IMG/VR virus record: IMGVR_UViG_3300050821_003741
Span: 1-45,361 of that record
Strand: one strand, 5' to 3'
DNA length: 45,361 nt
From: a virus
Below the pieces are notes generated by a model. That model was not told the origin of the DNA. It worked only from the letters and a program-made list of their open reading frames with translations, and searched no databases. Below are positions 14,520 to 23,399 of this stretch, in pieces (within the stretch, counting starts at the first letter, position 1; each line of letters starts with the position of its first letter). The translations under genes were made by a program, and so were the position numbers.

Positions 14520-15602
14520 ATGGATTTTGCGATGCTGGAAAAAAAGCTCAAGAACGCAAACGGGTCCGTGAAAAGCGTTACCATCCGGCATCTGGAACCG
14601 GGGCTTGTCCATTACGAATATTTGAACGACGGGAAGGGCGCGACCGTTTTGATTCAGCGACCCTTCTTGGATCGAATCCGGCAGTCGTTGGTGGGGAAAC
14701 CCATCATCAACCGCGCCCACCGCGACATCGATCCAAACGCCTATAAGAATGGAGACGCGGACGGAATCATCATCCGGGCGTATAACGATCCGGGCGATGG
14801 GTGGGATTATGTCGAAGCGTTGGTGTGGGATCCAGCGACGTTGGACAACATCGAGCGCGGGTATTCGGCGTCGTGCCAGTACGCGGTGAACGAATGGACG
14901 GACGGCGGAACCTATCACAACATCGCCTATGAGCGGGAAGCTTTGAACGGAGAGTATGAACACATCGCTATTGTGCCGCAAGGCCGGTACGAAGGCGTGC
15001 GGATCCTGATGAACTCGAAAGATAAAGGAGGCACTATGAAGTTGAAATTCTGGAAGAAGGACGACAAAGAGAAGGCACAAAACGCGATGGAGATTGAATC
15101 TGAGAAGACGGTTTTAGAGCGGGAAGGGAAAGAAATTCCGCTAGAAGCGGCTCTCTCGGCCTATGAAGCCCAAGAGAAAGCCGTTGCCGATGCCGCGGCT
15201 TTGGCGAACGAAAAGCCGGTTTTAAAAGAAACGGACACCATCGAGTATAAGGGCAAACAGGTTGCGGTGTCAGTCCTGACTGCGGCCTACGAAGCCCAAC
15301 TCAAAAATGAGTCTGAGGCGTCCATGAAAAAGGCGCACGAAGACGGCGACCACAAGGACAAGGATTTGGAAAATTGCCCGATGTGCAATAAGGCCAAGAA
15401 CGAACACGACGAGAAGGAAGAGGCTAAAAAGAAGGCCGAGGACGCCGAAAAGGCAAAGAACGCGGCCATGAAAGCTGATAGGATCGACGAAGCCGGAACC
15501 CGGCGGCGCGATCCGGTTGATTTTGCCGCTCCGTTGTCGATGGAAGAAAAAGCGGAAAAAGGCCGAGAAATGTTCGGCTCAAAGAAAAAAGTGGCCGCGT
15601 AG
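14520..15602 (+). CDS. Prohead protease / scaffold fusion (DUF2213 type)
   Basis: 360 aa. Residues 1-165 fit the DUF2213 phage protease region: 'GKPIINRAHRDID', 'NIERGYSASCQYAV' and 'GEYEHIAIVPQGRYEG', with H and S as likely catalytic residues. Residues 173-360 are highly charged, with repeated 'YEAQ' segments, a CPMC pair near 286 and a coiled coil, as expected for a scaffold. The protease matures the prohead. An internal in-frame start at 15036 may give the scaffold alone. Confidence 0.82.
   Translation: MDFAMLEKKLKNANGSVKSVTIRHLEPGLVHYEYLNDGKGATVLIQRPFLDRIRQSLVGKPIINRAHRDIDPNAYKNGDADGIIIRAYNDPGDGWDYVEALVWDPATLDNIERGYSASCQYAVNEWTDGGTYHNIAYEREALNGEYEHIAIVPQGRYEGVRILMNSKDKGGTMKLKFWKKDDKEKAQNAMEIESEKTVLEREGKEIPLEAALSAYEAQEKAVADAAALANEKPVLKETDTIEYKGKQVAVSVLTAAYEAQLKNESEASMKKAHEDGDHKDKDLENCPMCNKAKNEHDEKEEAKKKAEDAEKAKNAAMKADRIDEAGTRRRDPVDFAAPLSMEEKAEKGREMFGSKKKVAA
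15036..15602 (+). CDS. Nested scaffold protein from internal start
   Basis: ATG 15036 lies in frame with the protease gene (codon 173) and is preceded by AAAGGAGG at 15024-15031 with a 4-base spacer, one of the strongest ribosome sites in the window. The product (188 aa, MKLKFWKKDDKEKAQ...) equals the charged scaffold half. This mirrors lambda C/Nu3, where scaffold is made from an internal start of the protease gene. Separate expression is inferred, not shown. Confidence 0.6.
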   Translation: MKLKFWKKDDKEKAQNAMEIESEKTVLEREGKEIPLEAALSAYEAQEKAVADAAALANEKPVLKETDTIEYKGKQVAVSVLTAAYEAQLKNESEASMKKAHEDGDHKDKDLENCPMCNKAKNEHDEKEEAKKKAEDAEKAKNAAMKADRIDEAGTRRRDPVDFAAPLSMEEKAEKGREMFGSKKKVAA

Positions 15603-15634
15603 CGCCATCCACCAAAAAAAAGGAGAGATAACCT

Positions 15635-16105
15635 ATGTCTCAAACTCCACTCAATACCAACCAATTTGCCCTTGTCCCTATCCGGGGCATGGTGGATTGG
15701 ACGATCTCACGTCGAGGAACGATCACCGCGCAAGTCAGCCCCAATGAAGCGGGGCCGATCTTGGCGGGTCAACCGGTCATCTTAGACAGCGCCGCCACGG
15801 GGCCGATGCCTCAAATCAAAGCGGCAGGGAATACCGATATCAAGGCATTCTATGTGGTCTTCAATTCCAAACAGGACAGTTACGCCACGGGCGATGTCTT
15901 GGAGATCACCGGGAACCTTGGCCCCGTCATGTATCTCACCGCCGACGCGACGATTGCGATGGGCGCGACGGTGGAAGACGTGATCGTTGACAGCGCGGTT
16001 CAAACCCTGGCAGGGTCGAAGCCTCGGGGCATTGCTCTTTTAAACGGTGTGACCGGGAACCTCGTTCCCATCATGCTTACCACCCCGTCCGTGCCAGCGT
16101 CGTAA
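15635..16105 (+). CDS. Capsid decoration or cement-type protein
   Basis: 156 aa, beta-rich and glycine/alanine-rich, with 'SPNEAGPILAGQPVILDSAATG' and 'GIALLNGVTGNLVPIMLTT'. In phages with DUF2184 capsids a protein of this size and pattern sits just before the capsid gene and is thought to decorate or stabilise the shell. AAAGGAGAG precedes the ATG. Confidence 0.6.
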   Translation: MSQTPLNTNQFALVPIRGMVDWTISRRGTITAQVSPNEAGPILAGQPVILDSAATGPMPQIKAAGNTDIKAFYVVFNSKQDSYATGDVLEITGNLGPVMYLTADATIAMGATVEDVIVDSAVQTLAGSKPRGIALLNGVTGNLVPIMLTTPSVPAS

Positions 16106-16130
16106 GGCTCAGGACCCAAAGGAGAATAAA

Positions 16131-17123
16131 ATGGATCAAAAGCCTTGGAAATTAACGAACGCTAACGGGGACGTGGACCCGACTCTTACCGGATATCAAT
16201 ACGCGATCCGTACCACCACGGCGTTGCGAGCAAAAACGATTCAACAGAAATTCTTCGAGATCGCCCCGGCGGATTATGTGCCGGTCATTCCCGGAGAAGG
16301 CGCCTGGATGCAAGAAATTCGATCCAACCTCGAGTACTCAATCAGCGGGGACTTTGAAGGCGGGATCATCAACACGGGCCAGAACCAATCGCAATTGGCT
16401 AACGTGGATGTGGCGATGAGCAACAAAAACGCCAAGATCAAAACCTGGGCCAAGGGATACGAATATAGCATCCCCGAGTTGGAACTGGCTTTGGCGTCTA
16501 CCAATTGGGATGTCGTCGCTGGAAAGACCCGCGCCCTGAAAAAGAATTGGGATTTGGGTATCCAGAAGGTTACGTTCCTTGGGATGTTGACCGATACGCT
16601 GGTCCCCGGATTGCTGACGAATTCGGATATCACCATCGACACCACAACCATCCCTGCCAACCTCAGTAGCTTGAGCGCGGACGACTTCCAAACGTTTGTG
16701 GCCAATGTTCTGGCGGTGTATCGTCGGAACGCCAATTTCACGGCGTGGCCCAACCGTTTCGTGGTCCCGGAAGATGATTGGACGGGCCTTGCAACGGCAA
16801 CCTCGGCGGGTTTCCCCATCGTCGATAAAATCACGTATATGGAAAACTTCTTCAAGAAGATCACCGGGCGTGCGGATTTCCGCATCATGCCTCTGGCCTA
16901 TGGGAACGCCGCGCAAAATGCGGGGTTTGTCTCGGCCAATGGAAAGTTCCGATACGTGCTGTATAACGAAGACGCGGAAACGATGCGGATGGACATACCC
17001 GTACCGTTCCAGTTCATCAACCCGACGCCTCGGGCGATTTCGTTTGAAGGCGCGGGCGTGGGGCAGTTCACGGGGTTGGTGATTTATCGGCCTCGGGAAG
17101 TGATCTACTTCGATCATACGTAA
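16131..17123 (+). CDS. Major capsid protein (DUF2184 type)
   Basis: 330 aa. Features of the DUF2184 capsid family: 'AYDYxPVIPGEGAW'-like segment (ADYVPVIPGEGAWMQEI, residues 46-62), 'WAKGYEYSIPELELA', 'NRFVVPEDDWTGLAT' and a C-terminal 'GLVIYRPREVIYFDHT'. It would form the HK97-fold shell. AAAGGAGAATAAA is an optimal ribosome site, fitting high expression. It follows scaffold and decoration genes in canonical order. Confidence 0.88.
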   Translation: MDQKPWKLTNANGDVDPTLTGYQYAIRTTTALRAKTIQQKFFEIAPADYVPVIPGEGAWMQEIRSNLEYSISGDFEGGIINTGQNQSQLANVDVAMSNKNAKIKTWAKGYEYSIPELELALASTNWDVVAGKTRALKKNWDLGIQKVTFLGMLTDTLVPGLLTNSDITIDTTTIPANLSSLSADDFQTFVANVLAVYRRNANFTAWPNRFVVPEDDWTGLATATSAGFPIVDKITYMENFFKKITGRADFRIMPLAYGNAAQNAGFVSANGKFRYVLYNEDAETMRMDIPVPFQFINPTPRAISFEGAGVGQFTGLVIYRPREVIYFDHT

Positions 17124-17136
17124 GGGGGGAAAGGAT

Positions 17137-17466
17137 ATGGCGGAAAACGGGAAAGTCAGCATCTTCAATCGAGGGATACGGGCATATAACCTGGCGGGAG
17201 GAATCAGCATCCCGCCAGGAAAGACGGTGGAAGTGCCTGACGAATTGGTCCAGAAGTATGGATTGTTGGGCGCAAATGGGTACCGCGATTTAGTGGACGC
17301 GGCCACCATTTCACCGTCTCAAAAAAAGCGGGTGGGCGAATTGGAAGCGGAAAATAAGCGTCTCACCGATCTAGTGGCTTCGTTGCAACCCAAAGCGGAA
17401 GCCCCAGCGGAAGAGCCGAAAGTGGAGGCCCCGGTCACTAAACCAGCCTCCTCGAAGAGACGGTAA
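17137..17466 (+). CDS. Small head-associated protein (109 aa)
   Basis: The first 55 residues ('VSIFNRGIRAYNLAGG', 'ISIPPGKTVEVPDELVQKYG') form a small beta domain often found just after capsid genes. Next comes a short coiled coil ('KKRVGELEAENKRLTDLVASLQ') and a Pro/Ala/Glu-rich tail. Function unknown; position suggests a head or neck accessory. Confidence 0.65.
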   Translation: MAENGKVSIFNRGIRAYNLAGGISIPPGKTVEVPDELVQKYGLLGANGYRDLVDAATISPSQKKRVGELEAENKRLTDLVASLQPKAEAPAEEPKVEAPVTKPASSKRR

Positions 17467-17472
17467 AAGCCA

Positions 17473-17943
17473 ATGGCGGCCCCCGCCACCGTTACCGACT
17501 TTAAAAATCGGTTTCAGCGGGAATTCCATTACGGAACGACGGCGAATAAAGTAATGGACGCGGATATCACGAACGCGATCAACGACGCTCTACCGCTGTT
17601 TAATGCCAGCCTGTGGGCCTCTACAGAAGTGATGGGCGCGTTCCTTATGGCCGCGGCGCACTTCTTGGCCTTAAACATCCAGGCGGCGGGCGGATTGAGC
17701 GCGGACGCCAGCGCAAGCGGCGGGTTGGATAACGCGGGCGGCGCGCCCATCCAGAGCCGGACGGTGGGGCCGATTACCTTGAATTATGCCCTTCCCGAGT
17801 CGATCACCCGTAACCCCATCTTGGCGCAGTTCATGCGGACGGATTTCGGGTGTCGATACCTCCAGATGGCGTCTAGTCGGCTTGTGGGAAACATGGCGGT
17901 GGTGTCGGGGCCAAACGATACGGGCGCGCCGATAGGCCCCTAA
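17473..17943 (+). CDS. Head-tail adaptor (DUF4054 type)
   Basis: 156 aa. The helical pattern 'DFKNRFQREFHY', 'ADITNAINDALPLFNASLW' and 'AFLMAAAHFLALNIQ', followed by 'RNPILAQFMRTDFGCRYLQM', matches the DUF4054 family of neck adaptors that dock under the portal. The stop overlaps the next start (TAATG). Gene order supports the call. Confidence 0.8.
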   Translation: MAAPATVTDFKNRFQREFHYGTTANKVMDADITNAINDALPLFNASLWASTEVMGAFLMAAAHFLALNIQAAGGLSADASASGGLDNAGGAPIQSRTVGPITLNYALPESITRNPILAQFMRTDFGCRYLQMASSRLVGNMAVVSGPNDTGAPIGP

Positions 17944-18407
17944 TGAGCGAACTCAAGTTCAACTTTGACCGTCTAAATAAAGTCGTCAAGGCCCTAAGCG
18001 GGCAGAAGTATGTAGTCAAGGTCGGAATTTTGGGGAATAAGGTTTCGCGGAAAAGCAACGTCTTGACAAACGCGGAGGTGGGATTGGTTCACGAATTCGG
18101 ATCCGCCAGCCGAAAAATCCCGCCACGGTCGTTCCTTCGGATGCCGATTTATACGCAGGCGGAAAAAATCATCAAAGAAACGTCTGCGGGGGCCGAAAAC
18201 GATATTGCCGAAGGGAGAATTGTCAGGGTGATGACCCGGCTGGGGGTGGCGGCGGAGAACGCGATCCAGGATGCTTTCGGGAGCGCAGGTTTTGGGAATT
18301 GGGCTCCCGATAAGCCAGCCACAGTGAGGCGGAAAGGGTCTGAAAGCCCCTTGATTGATACGGCGCAACTTCGGAAGTCCATTTCTTCAAAAGTCGAGGC
18401 GGTATGA
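17943..18407 (+). CDS. Neck / tail completion protein (HK97 gp10 or Mu G-like)
   Basis: 154 aa. The pattern 'YVVKVGILGNK', 'NAEVGLVHEFGS', 'IPPRSFLRMPI' and a C-terminal 'LIDTAQLRKSISSKV' is characteristic of the gp10/virion-morphogenesis neck family that finishes the head-tail joint. Start and stop overlap the neighbours, indicating coupled translation. Confidence 0.78.
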   Translation: MSELKFNFDRLNKVVKALSGQKYVVKVGILGNKVSRKSNVLTNAEVGLVHEFGSASRKIPPRSFLRMPIYTQAEKIIKETSAGAENDIAEGRIVRVMTRLGVAAENAIQDAFGSAGFGNWAPDKPATVRRKGSESPLIDTAQLRKSISSKVEAV

Positions 18408-18745
18408 TCCCAAGAGTCTCAGACGCCTTATGGGGCATCCAGGGACAGATGAAATTTCGCCGGGTGACCAAAGACCCGGTCGATTTTCAGATGGAAGAGT
18501 TGACCTCCGACGCAACCACGTTTTTTGCGGTCATGGCCCCAATCCCGGAACAAAAGTTGCTGGTGAAACCCGAGGGCCAGCGGTCATGGATGTGGTGGTC
18601 GTTGTGGACGCGGACGGCATTGAACGTGGACGATATTGTGGTGGACGCGGCAAACGTGCGGTTTCGGGTTATGTCGGTCCATCAGTGGGGCGCGGCGGGC
18701 TTCCGGGAATACCAGTTGACAGAGAGCGCCAATGTCATTACGTGA
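18404..18745 (+). CDS. Head-tail joining protein (hypothetical neck protein)
   Basis: 113 aa, beta-rich, with 'PEGQRSWMWWSLWTRTALNVDD' and 'NVRFRVMSVHQWGAAGFREYQL'. Small beta proteins in this position (after gp10-type, before tail terminator) act as stoppers or joining proteins. The family is not certain. It overlaps both neighbours. Confidence 0.6.
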   Translation: MIPRVSDALWGIQGQMKFRRVTKDPVDFQMEELTSDATTFFAVMAPIPEQKLLVKPEGQRSWMWWSLWTRTALNVDDIVVDAANVRFRVMSVHQWGAAGFREYQLTESANVIT

Positions 18746-19250
18746 ACCCCTAAAAATCATCGGTGACATCTTGGTGGAAGAGTTGTCCTTGACGCCGGGG
18801 CATATTATGTTGGGCTTCGAGAAGTGGCCCATCCCTAAAGAAGGGCTCTATATCGCCCTGGCCTATTTGAATCCGATCAAGATCATCGCCAACAACAACT
18901 ATTCAATCAGCAACGGGCCGAATCCAGACGACGGAATGACGGAAGTGCAAGAACTTGTGGCGCGGTATCTCATCCAAATCGACGCGATGAGTTTTGATAA
19001 TAGCGCCCGGACCCGGAAAGAGGAGATCGCGCAGGCGTTGCATTCGGTGTTCTCTCAGCAACAGCAGGAGATTAACAGCGTGCATCTTGGACGGATCCCC
19101 CCCTTTTTCAATGACATGAGCAGTTTGGAAGAGACGGCGTTTTTGAAGCGGTATACCATCACGGTTTCTATGACGGCCCTCTCTCGGAAACAAAAGACGG
19201 TTTCGTATTACAGCGACTTTAAAGACCCGGAGGTAACGATAAATGCCTAG
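18732..19250 (+). CDS. Neck / tail terminator protein
   Basis: 172 aa with 'EVQELVARYLIQIDAMSFDNSARTRKEEIAQALHS' and a beta end 'FLKRYTITVSMTALSRKQKT'. This fits phage terminator proteins (LIC_12616 / neck terminator type) that cap the tail tube before head joining. It directly precedes the sheath gene and overlaps it by 8 bases. Confidence 0.7.
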   Translation: MSLREPLKIIGDILVEELSLTPGHIMLGFEKWPIPKEGLYIALAYLNPIKIIANNNYSISNGPNPDDGMTEVQELVARYLIQIDAMSFDNSARTRKEEIAQALHSVFSQQQQEINSVHLGRIPPFFNDMSSLEETAFLKRYTITVSMTALSRKQKTVSYYSDFKDPEVTINA

Positions 19251-20376
19251 CCAAACGTTGGACCTTTCTAACGTCATCAATATTTCGATCTTAAGTACCA
19301 GCGCGGGGCTGGGGTTGCCGAATATTAATACCGCGGCGGTGTTCACGAAAGATGTGCCGTCGTGGAACACGGCGTTTAAAATTTACACGAACGCGACCGA
19401 CGTGGCAACGGATTTTGGAAGCTCTTCTAACGCGGCTAAAATCGCCTCGGCGTTTTTCGCGCAACAACCCAATCCGTTAGGGACCAATGGATATTTGGTG
19501 TATATCACCCTTGCCAGCGGCGGCGCGGAATTCGTGGAGACGGCGATAGCGCGGACGTTGAACTCGGTCTATTATTTCGGGGTGTTGGTGGATCAAATCC
19601 TAACCGGGGCGCGGTTGGCGGCTTTGGCGACCTACATGCAGTCCATCGACAAGGTGTTGTTTTACGCCTCCGCAACCCAGGCGGATTATGCGCCCGGGGG
19701 GATGTTGGACCTGTTGCGGTCGGGCGGTGAAACCCATTCGCGGGGCCTGTACTATAGCGATGGGACGGCGATTGATACGCAACTTATGGCGTCGGCCTAT
19801 GCGGGACGCGCCCTATCTACCGATTTCTCCGGGTCAAATACGACGCAGACGATGCATCTTAAAACGTTGGCGACGGTAGTGCCTGACCAGACGGTGGACC
19901 AGACAAACCTAGTGGCGGCCCAAACCGCCGGGGTGGATGTTTACGTGTCCATCGCGGGCGTGTCTGGATTGTTTACCAGCGGAAAGAACGCTTTCTTTGA
20001 CGAAGTGTATAACGAGTTTTGGCTGAAATTCGCCCTCCAGACGTCCGGGTTTAATTTCCTGAAACAGACCAACACCAAAATTCCTCAGACGGAAACGGGG
20101 ATGGAATCCCTCAAGAACGTCTACCGAAAGGTGTTGGACCAGGGAATTCGGAACGGGTTTATGGGGCCGGGGTCATGGACTTCCTCAACCGTCTTCGGGG
20201 ATCCGGCCTCGTTAATTCGCAACATCGCGGATATCGGGTATTACGTCTTCTCTGCGCCCATCACTCAGCAGTTGGACGCCGACAGGCAAGCGCGTAAAGC
20301 CCCGGTAATTCAAATCGCGGCAAAGACGCAAGGCGCAATCCACAGTTCTAACGTCATCGTCAACGTCAATCTCTAA
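19243..20376 (+). CDS. Tail sheath protein (DUF3383 type)
   Basis: 377 aa. Sheath features: 'FGSSSNAAKIASAFFAQQPNP' near residues 55-75, the long insert, 'YNEFWLKFALQTSGFNFL' near 256, and a C-terminal beta strand region ending 'IHSSNVIVNVNL' that exchanges between subunits. DUF3383 sheaths form the contractile outer cylinder. Its presence with the tube and gp25-type genes establishes myovirus morphology. Confidence 0.9.
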   Translation: MPSQTLDLSNVINISILSTSAGLGLPNINTAAVFTKDVPSWNTAFKIYTNATDVATDFGSSSNAAKIASAFFAQQPNPLGTNGYLVYITLASGGAEFVETAIARTLNSVYYFGVLVDQILTGARLAALATYMQSIDKVLFYASATQADYAPGGMLDLLRSGGETHSRGLYYSDGTAIDTQLMASAYAGRALSTDFSGSNTTQTMHLKTLATVVPDQTVDQTNLVAAQTAGVDVYVSIAGVSGLFTSGKNAFFDEVYNEFWLKFALQTSGFNFLKQTNTKIPQTETGMESLKNVYRKVLDQGIRNGFMGPGSWTSSTVFGDPASLIRNIADIGYYVFSAPITQQLDADRQARKAPVIQIAAKTQGAIHSSNVIVNVNL

Positions 20377-20387
20377 AGGAGAAAACC

Positions 20388-20846
20388 ATGCCAGGAGCCG
20401 TTTCACTTACCGGGGCCGATACACTCTTGATTGACGGTCGGGTCATTAACGACCTTGCCGATCAAGACGCGGTGCATATTGTGTTCCCCAATGACCTTGC
20501 GACCGCCAAGGCGTCTAAAAACGGGAACACCATTTTCGCCAAGGACGAAAAGGGGCGGCAGTCGGAAGTGACGGTGCGGGTGCTATTGGGGTCATCCGAC
20601 GACAAGTATCTCAATAGCCGTCTGGCGCAACAGAATCAAGATTTCTCCACGTTCCAATTATTGACTGCCATGTTTTCTAAACGTGTGGGCGACGGGCAGG
20701 GCGGAATGGCGACCAAGGTGCATAATTGCGCGAACGGGATTTTCAAGAAATTCCCGGAAGCAAAAACCAGCGCGGAAGGTGACGCCGACCAGAGCGTGGC
20801 GGTCTATACGTTGGCCTTCGCCAGCACTTCGGAGTCGATCCAATAA
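20388..20846 (+). CDS. Tail tube protein (DUF3277 type)
   Basis: 152 aa beginning 'MPGAVSLTGADTLLIDG', then 'ALxVxF'-like strands and 'TVRVLLGSSDDKYLNSRLAQQ'. It fits the DUF3277 inner-tube family, which always follows the DUF3383 sheath. AAAGGAGAAAACC gives a strong start. The stop overlaps the chaperone start. Confidence 0.87.
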   Translation: MPGAVSLTGADTLLIDGRVINDLADQDAVHIVFPNDLATAKASKNGNTIFAKDEKGRQSEVTVRVLLGSSDDKYLNSRLAQQNQDFSTFQLLTAMFSKRVGDGQGGMATKVHNCANGIFKKFPEAKTSAEGDADQSVAVYTLAFASTSESIQ

Positions 20847-21271
20847 TGGGGTCGCAAGAGTTTGAAATGCCCAGCGGGGCTAAGTTGGTGGTGACGCTGG
20901 CCCCTTTCACGGACTCGCTGGCCTTACACAAAACCCTCATCCGGGCGGCACGGGATTTGCCGATCACCCCGGACGTGTTGCAAATGGACGTGGCGGCATT
21001 GAAAGATGTCTTGATCGAGGCGACCACGTCTCAGGACGTGGAAAAGGCGCTGTTTAAGTGCTTCGAGCGGTGCGTCTATAACAACATGAAGGTTCGGCCC
21101 GATCTTTTTGACGATCCGACGGTGGGGGAAACGGCCCGGGAGGATTATTACTCTATCGCGTGGGCGGTGGTAAAGGTGAATTGCGCCCCTTTTGTCAAGC
21201 GGATTTCTTCGTGGTTGAAGACGGCCTTCAGCAAAAGGCCGGTCGTCTCCCCCGCGTCACCGTCCGTCTAG
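20846..21271 (+). CDS. Tail assembly chaperone, short form
   Basis: 141 aa. Helical product with 'PFTDSLALHKTLIRAARDL' and 'QDVEKALFKCFERCVYN', located between tube and tape measure like lambda G. Chaperones of this class coat the tape-measure protein during tail assembly. A CCCTTTT slippery site at 21187-21193 allows a -1 shift into the following frame, giving the long form. Confidence 0.8.
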   Translation: MGSQEFEMPSGAKLVVTLAPFTDSLALHKTLIRAARDLPITPDVLQMDVAALKDVLIEATTSQDVEKALFKCFERCVYNNMKVRPDLFDDPTVGETAREDYYSIAWAVVKVNCAPFVKRISSWLKTAFSKRPVVSPASPSV

Positions 21272-21444
21272 ACGACGGGTTGATGATCGCGCTGAAGTTG
21301 GCGCGGGCGGGGTATGGGGGCGGCGATCCGATGCGGATCATGGAATGGCCCGCGGATATCGTTGTAGCGGCGTTGCAGTATGAGAAGTTCCGGGGCGATT
21401 ATGAGCAAGCCTATTTGAACCTGAATTACCCGGGGGATAAATGA
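20846..21444 (+). CDS. Tail assembly chaperone, -1 frameshift product
   Basis: Join 20846-21193 with 21193-21444, about 199 aa. The downstream frame from 21193 is open ('CQADFFVVEDGLQQKAGR', then 'DDGLMIALKLARAGYGG') and has no good start codon or ribosome site of its own. This corresponds to the lambda G/GT arrangement. The stop overlaps the tape-measure start (ATGA at 21441). Confidence 0.7.
21187..21193 (+). promoter_or_regulatory. Programmed -1 ribosomal frameshift site
   Basis: C CCT TTT in the zero frame is a canonical X XXY YYZ heptamer. Both tRNAs can re-pair after slipping back one base. A possible stimulatory stem (GGCCTT with AAGGCC, extendable with one bulge) lies about 30 bases downstream, further than usual. 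Confidence 0.65.
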
Positions 21445-22562
21445 ACATCGGAGAGCTTTTCGTCACCCTTGGCGTCAATACCGAGACGATGAAGGTGAAA
21501 GAGTTCACCCGGGCCATTGGGGAACTTCCGGTGCAGGTGTTAGGGGCGATTGCGGCGTTGGCGGGCATTGAATTTGAAATGTCCAAACTAGCCGGGGAAG
21601 CGATGAACGCGGCCGTAGGATTTGAAGCGTTCGGTTCCCAAACCGGGTTGTCGTGGCGGGAACTTCAACGGTGGCAAATTGTGGCGGTCCAGGCGAATGT
21701 CTCCGCCGAGGCCGTCACCTCTTCGGTATCAAACCTCCAGCGGCAGTTGGCCGAAATTCGGCTGGGCCGTGGAAATATCTCTCCTTTCGCAATGCTGGGT
21801 ATCGATCCTCGCCAAAACGCCTTCGGCGTCTTACAACAATTACGAAAACGTCTACCGGGGATGGACCGCGCCATGGCCTCGAATTTGATGGGGCAAATGG
21901 GTTTGTCCCCCGAAATGTTGCAAGTCCTGAGCCTTTCGGATCGAAAATTTGCCGAGTTCGGGCGCACGGTGACGGGGATCACGGGAGAGCAGGAGAAGTC
22001 TTTTTTAAAGGCGAAACTTGCCCTAAACCAATTGGGGTTGGAATTTAAGGATTTTTCGTTCCAACACCTGGCCCCCCTATTGGAAGGCTTTGCGGACTTG
22101 ATGGGAAGTCTCCAGGAGATGCAAGGAGCCCTCCCGTTGCTCGCCACGGGCGCGTTAGCCCTGGGGGCGGCCTTTGCGCCCGTCACCACGGCTGTTATCG
22201 CGTTGCTGGCCGTCCTAGAGGATTTGGTGGGATATGAACAGGGAAAGGATTCTCTCATCGGAACAATCCTAGGCGGAAAGAAGTCAAAGGGCGAAATGGG
22301 TTTCGTGGAAAGCATCAAAACGATCAGGGACGCCTTGATAAACGATCCGGCGTCGATTGGGGACGCGGCGGCGCAAGGGATTATCAATATGTTCCATCGT
22401 CCGTCGAGCGCAAATGTGGGCGGGGGAAGTAATACGAATGTGAGCATCCATGTTCACGGATCGGATGACCCGCATGCCACGGCCGCGGCGGTAGACGAAC
22501 ATCTGCGGCGGACCCTGAGCCATACCGGGACACAGTTGAACGGGAAGCAGGACCAAAAGTAA
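21441..22562 (+). CDS. Tape measure protein (short)
   Basis: 373 aa. Helical N-terminal part, phage tape-measure-like 'LSWRELQRWQIVAVQANVSAEAV', and two hydrophobic stretches near residues 228-258 (LLATGALALGAAFAPVTTAVIALLAVL). A C-terminal 'NVSIHVHGSDDPHATAAAVDEHLRRTLSH' occurs in several phage tape measures. At about 1.5 angstrom per residue the tail would be roughly 55 nm, short for a contractile tail. Confidence 0.85.
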   Translation: MNIGELFVTLGVNTETMKVKEFTRAIGELPVQVLGAIAALAGIEFEMSKLAGEAMNAAVGFEAFGSQTGLSWRELQRWQIVAVQANVSAEAVTSSVSNLQRQLAEIRLGRGNISPFAMLGIDPRQNAFGVLQQLRKRLPGMDRAMASNLMGQMGLSPEMLQVLSLSDRKFAEFGRTVTGITGEQEKSFLKAKLALNQLGLEFKDFSFQHLAPLLEGFADLMGSLQEMQGALPLLATGALALGAAFAPVTTAVIALLAVLEDLVGYEQGKDSLIGTILGGKKSKGEMGFVESIKTIRDALINDPASIGDAAAQGIINMFHRPSSANVGGGSNTNVSIHVHGSDDPHATAAAVDEHLRRTLSHTGTQLNGKQDQK

Positions 22563-23395
22563 TGTCCATCGTTGATACGGCGTCTCAGAGCGTTCAAAGC
22601 GCGGCGGGGAACCTCCAGAGCGTTTTAAAGGGTGGGGATTTCCTTAACTCGTTGACACTCCGTGGCCCTGCCTTTTTGAGGCCCAAAACGGTGGTGGGGA
22701 TTGGCGGTTTTGTTTTTGATTATGCCGGGGAAGCGTCGATCACGTTACAAGCGGAGATCACCGATCATTACGCGGAAGATAATTCCGTGATCAATGACCA
22801 TTATGCGGTGCGTCCGGCGCGGGTGATGTTGCGGGGATTGGTCGGAGAGTTGGTGGCTTCGCCGCCGCAGGGCATCAACGGCGTGCTGGATTTTCTCCAG
22901 AACCGACTAACGACGGTCCCGGCGTTGTTGGGGAAATATACCCCGCAGGCGTTAGGAAAGGTTCAAAAGGCCCTCACACAAGCGCAGAACACGGTCAATA
23001 CGATTGACCAGGGGTTGTCTCGGGTCAAGAACATTGCGGCGTTTTTTGGGAAAGCGAATCCGGGGAATACGAAGCAGACGCAAGCCTTCGCCTTCCTAGA
23101 AAGCATGATGTTGTCTCGGCAGATTTTTTTGGTGGAGACGCCCTATAAATTCTTCGACAACATGGCGATTGAGGCCCTTTCGTTCATCCAGCCCGAAGAG
23201 ACGAAATACGCCTCCGATATTTCGATCACCATGAAGCAGATGCGTTTCGCGGACACGAAGACGGCGGTGACGGATAAGGCGAATTTCAGCGGGCGGGCGG
23301 CGGCACAGCGAGGGTCGGTGGTGGATAACGGGCAGACGAAAGGCGCGACGTTGCTTTATAATTTGGGCGTGAAACCGTTTCTCCCGAAAGGGTAG
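22562..23395 (+). CDS. Distal tail / baseplate hub protein (Dit-like)
   Basis: 277 aa. An N-terminal beta domain ('VGIGGFVFDYAGEASITLQAEITDHYAEDNS', with 'VRPARVMLRGLVGEL') matches the Dit-like domain of contractile phages, where it forms a ring around the tube end. A coiled middle and a C-terminal 'EALSFIQPEETKYASDISITMKQMRFADT' follow. TAATG overlap with the tape measure supports coupled expression. Confidence 0.78.
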   Translation: MSIVDTASQSVQSAAGNLQSVLKGGDFLNSLTLRGPAFLRPKTVVGIGGFVFDYAGEASITLQAEITDHYAEDNSVINDHYAVRPARVMLRGLVGELVASPPQGINGVLDFLQNRLTTVPALLGKYTPQALGKVQKALTQAQNTVNTIDQGLSRVKNIAAFFGKANPGNTKQTQAFAFLESMMLSRQIFLVETPYKFFDNMAIEALSFIQPEETKYASDISITMKQMRFADTKTAVTDKANFSGRAAAQRGSVVDNGQTKGATLLYNLGVKPFLPKG

Positions 23396-23399
23396 CGCG

